This document shows positions 17,710 through 24,865 of a stretch of 46,725 nt of DNA, piece by piece. The notes under the pieces are model-generated. The model saw only the letters and a program-made list of their open reading frames with translations. It made no database searches and had not been told where the DNA came from. The stretch's first letter is position 1, and each line of letters begins with the position of its first letter. Source of the stretch: an uncultured Candidatus Poseidoniales archaeon (GTDB lineage Archaea; Thermoplasmatota; Poseidoniia; Poseidoniales; Thalassarchaeaceae); assembly GCA_902573085.1 (NCBI GenBank), contig CACGHY010000001.1, positions 1 through 46,725 of the forward strand. Direction: 5' to 3'. Made by a program: the position numbers and the translations under genes.

Positions 17710-18428
17710 TGGGGGGGTATGGAGATGTCCAGATGATCGATGAAAACGGTGTCCGGGCTGATGGAAGGGGTCCAGGAGATATTCGACCAATCACAATTGA
17801 AACTGGGGTCGTACCTGTTGCCGATGGATCGTGTAGGATGACTTGGGGCACCAATGAGGCTATTGTCGCAGTCTATGGGCCGATGGAGGCCCATCCAAGG
17901 AAGATTCAGCGACAGGATCGTGCTGTCTTGGACGTTGCATACAACATGGCTCCGTTTTCGACAACCGATAGAATGAGGCCCGGTTTCAATCGCAGAAGCA
18001 GAGAGGTCAGCAAGGTTACTCAGGATGCACTCGAGAGCGTTGTTCTTCTCGAGTTATACCCACGCTCAAAGATTAGGATCAGCATTGAGATCGTATCCGC
18101 CGAAGCTGGAACGAGATGTGTTGGCCTCACTGCTGCCTCTGTAGCACTAGCAGATGCTGGAATACCCATGACGGACTTAGTGGTCAGCGTTGCTAGTGGC
18201 AAGATCAACGACGTGGTCGTTTGCGACCTCAATAAGGAAGAGGACAACTACGGCGAGGCTGACCTTCCCATGGGAATATTGCCTAATTCTGGTGAACTTG
18301 TATTCCTACAAATGGATGGGGATCTTTCACAAGATGAATTTAAGCAGGCTTGGAAGTATAACATGGATGCTGCACAGGAAATTCACAAACTGATGGTTGA
18401 GGCACTAAAGGAGGGAGATTCACAATGA
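17709..18428 (+). CDS. rrp41: Exosome complex catalytic subunit Rrp41
   Basis: RNase PH-type phosphorolytic 3'-5' exoribonuclease subunit; with Rrp42 it forms the hexameric ring. RADGRGPGDIRPITIETGV is the family start, NRRSREVSKV carries phosphate- and RNA-binding arginines, and DLNKEEDNYGEADLP holds the catalytic acidic residues. It is 239 residues long and overlaps rrp4 and rrp42 by one and four bases. Confidence 0.96.
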   Translation: MGGYGDVQMIDENGVRADGRGPGDIRPITIETGVVPVADGSCRMTWGTNEAIVAVYGPMEAHPRKIQRQDRAVLDVAYNMAPFSTTDRMRPGFNRRSREVSKVTQDALESVVLLELYPRSKIRISIEIVSAEAGTRCVGLTAASVALADAGIPMTDLVVSVASGKINDVVVCDLNKEEDNYGEADLPMGILPNSGELVFLQMDGDLSQDEFKQAWKYNMDAAQEIHKLMVEALKEGDSQ

Positions 18429-19204
18429 CAATCCCAATAGTGCCAAAACTGCTTAGATCACACCTTTCCGATCTCGCAGAGAGAGATGCCAGGATAGATG
18501 GTAGGGGGAGATGGGAAGGGAGGGAGCTCGAGGTTCAACACTCAATACTTCCCAGAGCTGAAGGCTCCGCACGAGTAAGAATGGGGGACACAATCGTATT
18601 GGCAGGGGTCAAATTCCAAATTATGACGCCTTATCCAGACCGTCCCAACCAAGGTGGACTGATGTGCTCAGCGGAGGTCAGGCCAGTGGCAGGAAGGAAC
18701 TGGGAATCAGGCCCACCTAGTCCGGAGTCCATAGAACTCGGAAGGGTAGTTGACAGGGGGATTAGAGAGTCTGGGTGCATAGATGTTGACTCACTATGCA
18801 TCATTCCAGGAGAAAAGGCGTGGCAGGTCATTCTGGACCTATTTGCCATCTCTGATGATGGCAACCTTTTCGACGCGTTTGCATTGGCTGGAATCACCGC
18901 ACTTAGGAACGCTACTGTACCCGCAGAGAGATTCGAGGTCGGAGAGGACTATCAGTTGTCAGTCTCCAAGACGCCCATGATGTGCTCATATCACAGGGTC
19001 GGGGGTAGATTCGTGTTCGACGCTACCGCAAGAGAAGAGCTCGGAGGGGACGAGAGGATCCATATCACCCTAGGAGACGATAACAATGTCCACTCCTTGC
19101 AGAAGGGTCTAAAGGGAATTTTCTCAGCCGAGGAGTTCACTGAAATCATGGATAATGCCATAGAAAGAGCAGAGGAACTGAGAAAAATCGTCGATGAATT
19201 GTAG
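18425..19204 (+). CDS. rrp42: Exosome complex subunit Rrp42
   Basis: Non-catalytic RNase PH-fold partner of Rrp41. It has RIDGRGRWEGRELEVQHSIL near the N-terminus and GSARVRMGDTIVLAGVKF, but lacks the Rrp41-type acidic active-site stretch, as expected. It is 259 residues long. The four-base ATGA overlap with rrp41 suggests stoichiometric coupled expression. Confidence 0.95.
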   Translation: MTIPIVPKLLRSHLSDLAERDARIDGRGRWEGRELEVQHSILPRAEGSARVRMGDTIVLAGVKFQIMTPYPDRPNQGGLMCSAEVRPVAGRNWESGPPSPESIELGRVVDRGIRESGCIDVDSLCIIPGEKAWQVILDLFAISDDGNLFDAFALAGITALRNATVPAERFEVGEDYQLSVSKTPMMCSYHRVGGRFVFDATAREELGGDERIHITLGDDNNVHSLQKGLKGIFSAEEFTEIMDNAIERAEELRKIVDEL

Positions 19205-19212
19205 GTTATAAC

Positions 19213-19581
19213 ATGGCAAAAAGAACACAGAAGGCTGGCGCGACTGCTCGATTTGGAGCTAGGTACGGAGTCAGTGTTAGGAGAAGAGCTGGCTCAGCAA
19301 TCTCCAAGAAATCTAGAGTCTATACTTGTCCGAGCTGCCATTATCGTAAGGTACGTAGGAAGTCTGCAGGAATCTGGGAGTGCAGGAAGTGCGGCCATAC
19401 ATTCTCTGGAGGGGTCTGGGAGCCTTATACTAGAGCAAGTGATGCAAACAAGAGGATAGTTAGGCGTTCCCTTGAAGGCGCCACTGCAACAGATATGACC
19501 GTTATAGCGCAACAGGCAGCTTTGGAATTCGAGAGAAAAATATCCGAGAGAGGGTCAGATGAAGGAACAGAAGAGGAATGA
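19213..19581 (+). CDS. rpl37ae: Large ribosomal subunit protein eL43 (L37Ae)
   Basis: Zinc-binding ribosomal protein of the large subunit. MAKRTQKAGATARFGARYG is the family N-terminus, and the zinc ribbon is CPSC at about 39-42 with CRKC at about 57-60. At 122 residues it is longer than the usual 80-95, with an acidic, glutamate-rich tail (ending DEGTEEE) that overlaps the next gene by 23 bases. The rpoP gene that often follows it in archaeal exosome operons is absent here. Confidence 0.93.
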   Translation: MAKRTQKAGATARFGARYGVSVRRRAGSAISKKSRVYTCPSCHYRKVRRKSAGIWECRKCGHTFSGGVWEPYTRASDANKRIVRRSLEGATATDMTVIAQQAALEFERKISERGSDEGTEEE

Positions 19582-19798
19582 CTCGGTTTCACTCAAACTG
19601 ACTTTGGAGCACAGTGACACACGCTCCCTCTCATCTTCACTAGTTACAGAGGCCCATTTTGTTACTGAAGATGAAAAAATTTCTGTCTCCTTTCAATCTG
19701 ATTCTTTCAATGATACCAGGGCAAGATGGAACTCAATAATGCGAGCCCTCATAGCCTCTGACAGGTCCCTAAATGCTACCAGAGGTGGGAGAAATTAG
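19559..19798 (+). CDS. pcc1: KEOPS complex subunit Pcc1
   Basis: Small dimerising subunit of the KEOPS complex, which makes t6A37 on ANN-decoding tRNAs. The 79-residue length, the beta-rich N-terminal half and the C-terminal helix DTRARWNSIMRALIASD match the Pcc1 pattern, although identity is weak by eye. The position between rpl37ae and prefoldin beta is the usual archaeal location of Pcc1, which supports the call. It overlaps both neighbours. Confidence 0.75.
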   Translation: MKEQKRNDSVSLKLTLEHSDTRSLSSSLVTEAHFVTEDEKISVSFQSDSFNDTRARWNSIMRALIASDRSLNATRGGRN

Positions 19799-20114
19799 CA
19801 CCAGGCCTTCCACAGAGGACATTCAGGCCCTAGCAAGGGAGCTACAATCTCTGAGAGGGCAGATACAGTCCATATCTTCACAGTGTTCCGAATATGGTAT
19901 CACAATAGAATCCCTTTCGGAACAAGATCCAGATAAGCCTGTCTACCGCTCACTTGGCAATATACTTCTGGAGGTGGATGATCGAGACTCACTACTCGAA
20001 GAGCTAAAGTCCGCAGAAAAAGCACTAACTGAACACCTGTCCAGGTTAGCGGAGAGAGAAGAAAGTATCAGGGGAAAGTACGAAGAAATGGCCGCGCAAT
20101 TCGAGATGGGGTGA
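19773..20114 (+). CDS. pfdB: Prefoldin subunit beta
   Basis: Cytosolic hexameric chaperone subunit that hands unfolded proteins to the thermosome. It has two long coiled-coil segments (about residues 12-50 and 72-110) flanking the beta-hairpin region with PVYRSLGNILLEV, the PfdB signature. It is 113 residues long. The ATG at 19773 lies inside pcc1 (26-base overlap). It ends the recognisable exosome superoperon. Confidence 0.9.
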   Translation: MLPEVGEISTRPSTEDIQALARELQSLRGQIQSISSQCSEYGITIESLSEQDPDKPVYRSLGNILLEVDDRDSLLEELKSAEKALTEHLSRLAEREESIRGKYEEMAAQFEMG

Positions 20115-20247
20115 AAATCTGACAGGAGCTAAATCCAGCGAAAAAGGCTCCATTCCCGATTCCCTTATTTTCAAGTCTCTTCTTTCACAGGGAAAGAAAG
20201 AAGAGGCCCTAAAGCTGAGTGAAAATATACTGGCCCAATCAAGAATA

Positions 20248-20964
20248 TTGGATCAACGTGATTTTGAGACAGAGGCTTGGATTAGGATGGAAAGGGCCCT
20301 ACTCGGGGAGATGGAAAATACTGATCTGGGCCAAGAACTGAGATGGTGTGTAGATCGATTAGCGTCAGTGGCACCTGGCTCTCCTCTTCACGGAATATCG
20401 TTATTGAATCTAGCAGCATGGCATCGAAACCGAGGTGAGCAAATGATGTCCTTGGTTACACTTTCCGACATCTCATCAGATGCAGGGCACTCTTCGGACA
20501 TAATTGGCCTGTCAAGATTGGAATCTGGGAGGATTCTCACATTAATAGGGGACTTAGAACCCGCAATGAGGCACCTATGGATAGCAATGAGGCGCTTATC
20601 CTCTGTCGATATGCCCGCAGAATCGGTAGTCTGTGCTATCGAATGGCTCGATATAGCATTGGAGGAGATTGAGGCCGACTCCCCTACGATGGATCAGAGA
20701 ATAGCCGACGCAAAACCACGAGATAGTCCAGGAATGTCGACAGTTCCCTCGAATCCGAATGATATCAGGGAATGTGTTGAACTCATACTCTCGGTGGCTC
20801 TTATTGATGTCTCTGGTACCCAGAGGGACGATCTTGGATTGGTGCTTGACGCAAGCGAGGCTATTCTAGAGCCCAAATGGAAGACAGAGATAGGGAAGAG
20901 GAGCCACGAAATTCAGGACTCAAGACTTCTTGAAGTACTCCAATCATGGTCGATAACCGACTGA
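20248..20964 (+). CDS. TPR-like helical protein of unknown function
   Basis: A 238-residue soluble protein rich in amphipathic helices, e.g. LRWCVDRLASVAPGSPLHGI and LGRILTLIGDLEP-like repeats, resembling a TPR superhelix. No family recognised. The TTG at 20248 is the first ATG/GTG/TTG codon in frame, but the frame stays open up to 20050 and the upstream translation (SLLSQGKKEEALKLSENIL) also looks like a TPR helix pair. The true start may therefore be a non-standard codon between 20115 and 20248. It follows pfdB and converges with a Nudix gene, overlapping it by 52 bases. Confidence 0.6.
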   Translation: MDQRDFETEAWIRMERALLGEMENTDLGQELRWCVDRLASVAPGSPLHGISLLNLAAWHRNRGEQMMSLVTLSDISSDAGHSSDIIGLSRLESGRILTLIGDLEPAMRHLWIAMRRLSSVDMPAESVVCAIEWLDIALEEIEADSPTMDQRIADAKPRDSPGMSTVPSNPNDIRECVELILSVALIDVSGTQRDDLGLVLDASEAILEPKWKTEIGKRSHEIQDSRLLEVLQSWSITD

Positions 20965-21287
20965 ATTTCCTCAGATCCCCATGCAGAGGACTCAGGAATT
21001 TGAAGACACCAACCTACCTCCTCGATTGAATCGTCAGAAGAAATCCACGGTTCTGGACTTACCTCTCTTTCTACCCTTACCAGAACAACATAGCCTCCAA
21101 GTATCAAATCTAACTCAACGGCCTTTGCGGTTCCTAGAATGCCGGTCTCTTCATACAACTCTCTAAGAGCTGCTTCCTCTGGATGTTCGCCTGCATTGAG
21201 ATGACCCCCAGGGAACTCCCAGCCCCTGCTTTTATTCTTCACCATGATCCAGGAATCATCCCTGTCCATTGGCAGAGCCAAGACCAC
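20913..21287 (-). CDS. Nudix hydrolase
   Basis: Small Nudix-fold pyrophosphohydrolase (124 aa). The complete Nudix box is visible: GHLNAGEHPEEAALREL followed by YEETGI, fitting Gx5Ex7REUxEExGU. Such proteins cleave nucleoside diphosphate-linked substrates; the substrate cannot be named. The start is a GTG 13 bases after the upstream TPR gene, with AGGG shortly before it. Its C-terminal end overlaps the convergent TPR-like gene. Confidence 0.82.
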   Translation of the reverse strand: MVLALPMDRDDSWIMVKNKSRGWEFPGGHLNAGEHPEEAALRELYEETGILGTAKAVELDLILGGYVVLVRVEREVSPEPWISSDDSIEEVGWCLQIPESSAWGSEEIQSVIDHDWSTSRSLES

Positions 21288-21300
21288 GACGAAATCCCTG

Positions 21301-22269
21301 TCAACGATTTAAATCACCCAAAATCTCTGTAACCATTTTTTTTGCGCCCTCGACTCCTTCTGCGGCCATCCTTCTTGCTAGGAAGAATGCCTCAGTATCT
21401 CTTCCTTGCTTTCTAAGCGCTTCTAATCGTGAAACTTCTAATTCCTCCTCATCATTAGTGAGCACTTCATCGTCAATTTCCTTCGTTGAAAGGCGACCAA
21501 GGCGACTGAGGAATTGAGATCTGTCAGTAATCGACGGCTCTGTCCAAGGTTTTTCAGCCAATCCACCAACCTTAGCCTCCATTCTTTCCCTAAACCTCTC
21601 TCTAGCAGAGGATCGAGGGTGAACAACATTGGCTTGGTCATAACAAAGCCATGCCTCATCATATTCCTCCCTTCTCTCATACAACATTCCCAATTGTTCC
21701 CATAACTCATGATTTGCCGGCCTTTGGGACAGGAGAACTCTTGAAAGCTCAAGGAACTCATCCTCATGCCCTCCTTTTCTCAGTCTCTCGAGCCTTCTTG
21801 AATACAGTATATTCGACCTCTGGTCAGAAACATCGAGAGTACGAAGTCTTTCAAAGAACACTTGAAGCTCATCTGGTTTATCGCGGATTCCGGACCACCA
21901 CTTGTCAGGATCCAGGGGGTCTGATAAGAATGCCCCATCGAGTAGATTTTCGCACGATGCTACGATGTCTATCTCGGATAGCTGAGACATAAGTTCTGGA
22001 TTTCTGCCCAAAACAGAAAACAGGTCAGATAAAACGGATCTCGCCCCTTCTGAGTCCTTCATCAGAACCTTGATCCGAATCAAAACTCTCCAATTTTCTT
22101 CATTTGTGAAGTCATACAAGACACTCTGCTTAGCACTCTGTTCGGCCCAAGATATATTGGCCCCTCCGTCGCCAAGTTTGAGGAACTTTTCAGCTTGAGT
22201 TCTATATCTGTTACCGAGACTTCTACGGGGGTGCTGTAGAGACTGGCTAAGCGCATTATCTTCTTCCAT
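21301..22269 (-). CDS. TPR-repeat protein of unknown function
   Basis: A 322-residue soluble protein with tetratricopeptide-like repeats, clearest in the segment ELWEQLGMLYERREEYDEAW at about residues 193-212, which is followed by LCYDQANVVHP. There is a charged, Glu-rich C-terminal region. It may be a protein-protein scaffold. The flanks are a UbiD-family decarboxylase upstream (9 bases) and a Nudix hydrolase downstream, all on the minus strand and probably one transcript. Function unknown. Confidence 0.72.
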   Translation of the reverse strand: MEEDNALSQSLQHPRRSLGNRYRTQAEKFLKLGDGGANISWAEQSAKQSVLYDFTNEENWRVLIRIKVLMKDSEGARSVLSDLFSVLGRNPELMSQLSEIDIVASCENLLDGAFLSDPLDPDKWWSGIRDKPDELQVFFERLRTLDVSDQRSNILYSRRLERLRKGGHEDEFLELSRVLLSQRPANHELWEQLGMLYERREEYDEAWLCYDQANVVHPRSSARERFRERMEAKVGGLAEKPWTEPSITDRSQFLSRLGRLSTKEIDDEVLTNDEEELEVSRLEALRKQGRDTEAFFLARRMAAEGVEGAKKMVTEILGDLNR

Positions 22270-22278
22270 TTTGACTAC

Positions 22279-23550
22279 TCACAATACAGATTCAAACGGG
22301 CTTCTGTCGACACCTGGCTCAATCGTCGCATCAAAACCTATCTTGCTTGTAGTTCCATCCCCAGAACGGCTCGGATCTAGGCTAGATCCCTTTTGGTCGG
22401 ATAAAATAAGCGTATCCTTGTCTGGCTGCCACCTGGTCATCAGGGCCCACTCTACTCTGGTGGAATTCGTCACGTCGATATCGGCATCAACCACGATTAC
22501 TTGCTTCATCGATTTGTGTCCGTCAAGCGCAGCTCGTATGGCCCTCATGCCATCGCCAGAATTCTCAGGAACAATTTGAACCACAGATGAAAGCCAACCA
22601 CTCCCACCGTCTGTTAAGTAAACATCTGTGCAGGTAACCTCTTTCGAAACGGCCGTCTTGATGGTTGGGGCTCTGGGCATTCCCATCAGAGTCATGTGCT
22701 CCACTCCCGCCGGAATCAATGCATGGAATATCGGCTCGTTCCTGTGGTATATTGAGTCATATTCAATCACTTGCTCCTGTCTGATGTCGTCAACGGTACC
22801 TGTAATGTCCACATATGGCCCCTCATCATCCAATTTTTTGGTAATCCTCGCCTCCATGGCATATTCTGAATCTGCTGGGACTTGAACTCCATTGGGCAAC
22901 TCCACCAGTCCCAGTTTAGCACCGTACAACCGCTCATGTAAAGCTGAGGCCACTCTTAATTCATCTATCGGCTCGTTGAATGACATTGCTGCTGCAAGTA
23001 AAACCAATGGATCAGGGCCATTTACAACTACAATGGCCACATCATCATTATTCTCGAAAGCCTGATCTGCCATAGTTCGGAGATGACGGGGAACCAGCCT
23101 CACGGTGGTCCTATCCGGGCCTTTCAAGAGTTGCCTGTGAAATGAGGTATTTCTCTGCCCTCCGTATTGGGCGACGATAATTGACGAAGACTGGTACCTA
23201 CCTCCATCCTCCCTGTAGTGCCAGGGTATGGGGAGTAAGGAGATGTCTGTATTCTCAATCCTGTTCTGCAGTACTGGGGCTGAATCGGGGTCTACAAGGA
23301 CCGTATCGCATGGGTTCTCCATGGCCCATGAAAGTATATCGATCAATTCTCCCGGCTCAACATTGAAAGCCTCGCATAGCCTATGACGTGTGAGTATGTT
23401 CGTCACCGCTCTATGCCCTGGTGATTCTATAATTTGAGTGAAAAGTAGAGGCTCGTTCGCTGAAGATTCAGAAGCAATTTTCATGTCATAATTCACACTA
23501 ATTGGATCATTCACCGTTCGAATTCCATCAACAAGATCTCTGAATCCCAT
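22279..23550 (-). CDS. UbiD-family decarboxylase (candidate anhydromevalonate phosphate decarboxylase)
   Basis: Prenylated-FMN-dependent decarboxylase family, 423 aa. The family-wide N-terminal pattern (FRDLVDGI), an SSIIVAQYGGQRNTSFHRQ metal/cofactor region, the VPADSEYAMEARI segment with the paired glutamates of the active site, and GPYVDITG are visible. Three roles are possible. In many archaea a UbiD homologue decarboxylates trans-anhydromevalonate 5-phosphate ahead of isopentenyl phosphate kinase, which is encoded 5 kb away. MqnL of the futalosine menaquinone pathway is also UbiD-like, and mqn genes are in the window. It could also act on an aromatic acid. The mevalonate role seems best by context but is inference. 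Confidence 0.8.
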   Translation of the reverse strand: MGFRDLVDGIRTVNDPISVNYDMKIASESSANEPLLFTQIIESPGHRAVTNILTRHRLCEAFNVEPGELIDILSWAMENPCDTVLVDPDSAPVLQNRIENTDISLLPIPWHYREDGGRYQSSSIIVAQYGGQRNTSFHRQLLKGPDRTTVRLVPRHLRTMADQAFENNDDVAIVVVNGPDPLVLLAAAMSFNEPIDELRVASALHERLYGAKLGLVELPNGVQVPADSEYAMEARITKKLDDEGPYVDITGTVDDIRQEQVIEYDSIYHRNEPIFHALIPAGVEHMTLMGMPRAPTIKTAVSKEVTCTDVYLTDGGSGWLSSVVQIVPENSGDGMRAIRAALDGHKSMKQVIVVDADIDVTNSTRVEWALMTRWQPDKDTLILSDQKGSSLDPSRSGDGTTSKIGFDATIEPGVDRSPFESVL

Positions 23551-23584
23551 GTGTTACTCCGGACTACTAAACCGCTTGAATGTT

Positions 23585-23611
23585 CGGCTCTTATCGTTGT
23601 AACGAGAGCCG
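23585..23611. promoter_or_regulatory. Strong interrupted palindrome between UbiD gene and rps12
   Basis: CGGCTCT-tat-CGTT-gt-AACG-AGAGCCG: eleven base pairs match symmetrically, with only a three-base asymmetric insertion. It lies 35 bases upstream of the minus-strand UbiD ATG and about 76 upstream of the rps12 TTG. It could be an operator for a dimeric regulator of either gene, or an RNA stem. The symmetry is seen directly; the role is unknown. Confidence 0.45.
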
Positions 23612-23639
23612 ATATTGATCAACTCCCACCCGTCAGTAT

Positions 23640-23646
23640 CATAAAT
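23640..23646 (+). promoter_or_regulatory. TATA-like box for rps12-rps7
   Basis: CATAAAT is centred about 44 bases upstream of the rps12 TTG, which would give a transcript start near 23668, just before the ribosome-binding site at 23675. The assignment rests on sequence and spacing. Confidence 0.4.
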
Positions 23647-23686
23647 GGACTGCAGGTCGCTGGGCTGTCATTTTGAGGTGTACAAT

Positions 23687-24127
23687 TTGGGACGAGGCCT
23701 TTTTTCCGGTTCTAAGATGAAGTCCGATCGGAAGAGGTATAGGTGGAAGGAGCGGAAATTTAGGAATAGACAGGCCAAGAGAAAACAGGGGGGAGTTCTG
23801 AAACACGACCCCCTAAGAGGAAGCCCTCAAGCCAAGGGGATAGTCATTGAAAAAGTAGGATTCGAGGCTAAACAACCAAACTCGGCAATTAGGAAAGCAG
23901 TTAAAATCAGCCTTATTCGAACTGGAAACCGACTAACTGCGTTCGCGCCTGGGGATGGGGCAATCTCATTCATTGACGAGCACGACGAAGTAATGGTTGA
24001 AGGAATTGGAGGCAGTAAGGGCAGATCATACGGCGACCTTCCAGGAGTTAGATACAAAGTAATCAAAGTGAACGGGGTATCTCTTGACGAGATGGTAAGA
24101 GGAAGAAAGGAGAAGCCAGTACGCTGA
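23687..24127 (+). CDS. rps12: Small ribosomal subunit protein uS12
   Basis: Decoding-centre protein of the 30S subunit. It shows the universally conserved [13 protein letters not shown] and [18 protein letters not shown] segments. The start is decided by the sequence: the archaeal N-terminus MGKGLFAxRKxxxDRKxxRWK is matched by [21 protein letters not shown], whose first codon is the TTG at 23687, with a good GAGGTG ribosome-binding site six bases upstream (23675-23680). The ATG at 23717 would lose ten conserved residues, and the ATG at 23645 adds an unrelated extension. The product is 146 aa. It is followed by rps7 and aEF-2. Confidence 0.95.
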   Translation: MGRGLFSGSKMKSDRKRYRWKERKFRNRQAKRKQGGVLKHDPLRGSPQAKGIVIEKVGFEAKQPNSAIRKAVKISLIRTGNRLTAFAPGDGAISFIDEHDEVMVEGIGGSKGRSYGDLPGVRYKVIKVNGVSLDEMVRGRKEKPVR

Positions 24128-24137
24128 GGTATTTCTG

Positions 24138-24773
24138 ATGGAAGAAGAGGACATGCAGATTTCGGAAGCACCCGCTGTCGCAGAGGAGCCAGAATCTCCG
24201 ATAGCTGGTATCGGAACTATGGTTTTTGGTAAGTGGGATGCAAGTGAGGTTGTTTGCAGCGACCCGGGCATCTCTAGATACGTCAATCTGAAGATGATTG
24301 GAGCTCCTCACACGGGAGGACGTCATGCTAACGCGTGGTTCGGGAAACAGGATCTCTCTGTAACTGAGAGATTTATCAACAACCTCATGAGATCGGGAAA
24401 GAACAGTGGAAAGAAGCAATACTGTGCTAAGTCTCTAGACGAAGCCTTCGACAGAATTTACCAGAAGAGCGGTGAAAATCCACTTCAGAAGTTCATAGAC
24501 GCTATAACAGAGGCTGCGCCATGTGAAGAGACCACCAGAGTAAGGATTGGAGCTGTGAGCCAACCAAAGGCAGTTGACTCCTCCCCTAGCAGGAGACTTG
24601 ATGTCGCATTGAGGAACCTAGCAATAGGTGCTGCGTCGGCAACGATGAAGAGTAAAAAGTCACTCACAGAGGGGATAATCTCTGAACTCACAAAGGCCGC
24701 GGACGGAGACGTCAACTCCTTTGCCGTGGGGAAGAGACACGAGGTAGAGAGGATAGCGGCATCCGCTCGGTAA
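24138..24773 (+). CDS. rps7: Small ribosomal subunit protein uS7
   Basis: Binds the 3' domain of 16S rRNA at the head of the 30S subunit. The conserved segments are SVTERFINNLMRSGKNSGKKQ, NPLQKFIDAI and VRIGAVSQPKAVDSSPSRRLD, with the C-terminal KKSLTEGIISEL and SFAVGKRHEVERIAASAR. The 211-residue length includes an acidic N-terminal extension of about 25 residues, common in archaea. It lies 10 bases after rps12. Confidence 0.96.
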   Translation: MEEEDMQISEAPAVAEEPESPIAGIGTMVFGKWDASEVVCSDPGISRYVNLKMIGAPHTGGRHANAWFGKQDLSVTERFINNLMRSGKNSGKKQYCAKSLDEAFDRIYQKSGENPLQKFIDAITEAAPCEETTRVRIGAVSQPKAVDSSPSRRLDVALRNLAIGAASATMKSKKSLTEGIISELTKAADGDVNSFAVGKRHEVERIAASAR

Positions 24774-24855
24774 TATCAATCCGCGAAACAATTCTTACTT
24801 TCTTCAATCACACTCAATTGTCTTTATGAACCGTTTTCAGGTCGCGAAATTAACT

Positions 24856-24864
24856 AGGTGAGGA
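24856..24864 (+). promoter_or_regulatory. Ribosome-binding site of aEF-2
   Basis: AGGTGAGGA ends one base before the ATG at 24866, and its AGGTGA part is a good match to the 16S rRNA tail at a spacing of four bases. It is one of the few clear Shine-Dalgarno sites in the window and fits a highly expressed gene. Confidence 0.55.
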
Positions 24865-24865
24865 T

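Noticed and set aside
20970-21285. Plus-strand open frame opposite the Nudix gene
   Set aside because: The minus strand encodes a complete Nudix box; the plus-strand translation has no family features.
21335-21345. T-rich run as a terminator
   Set aside because: It lies inside the coding region of the TPR gene on the other strand, with no gene ending just upstream on the plus strand.
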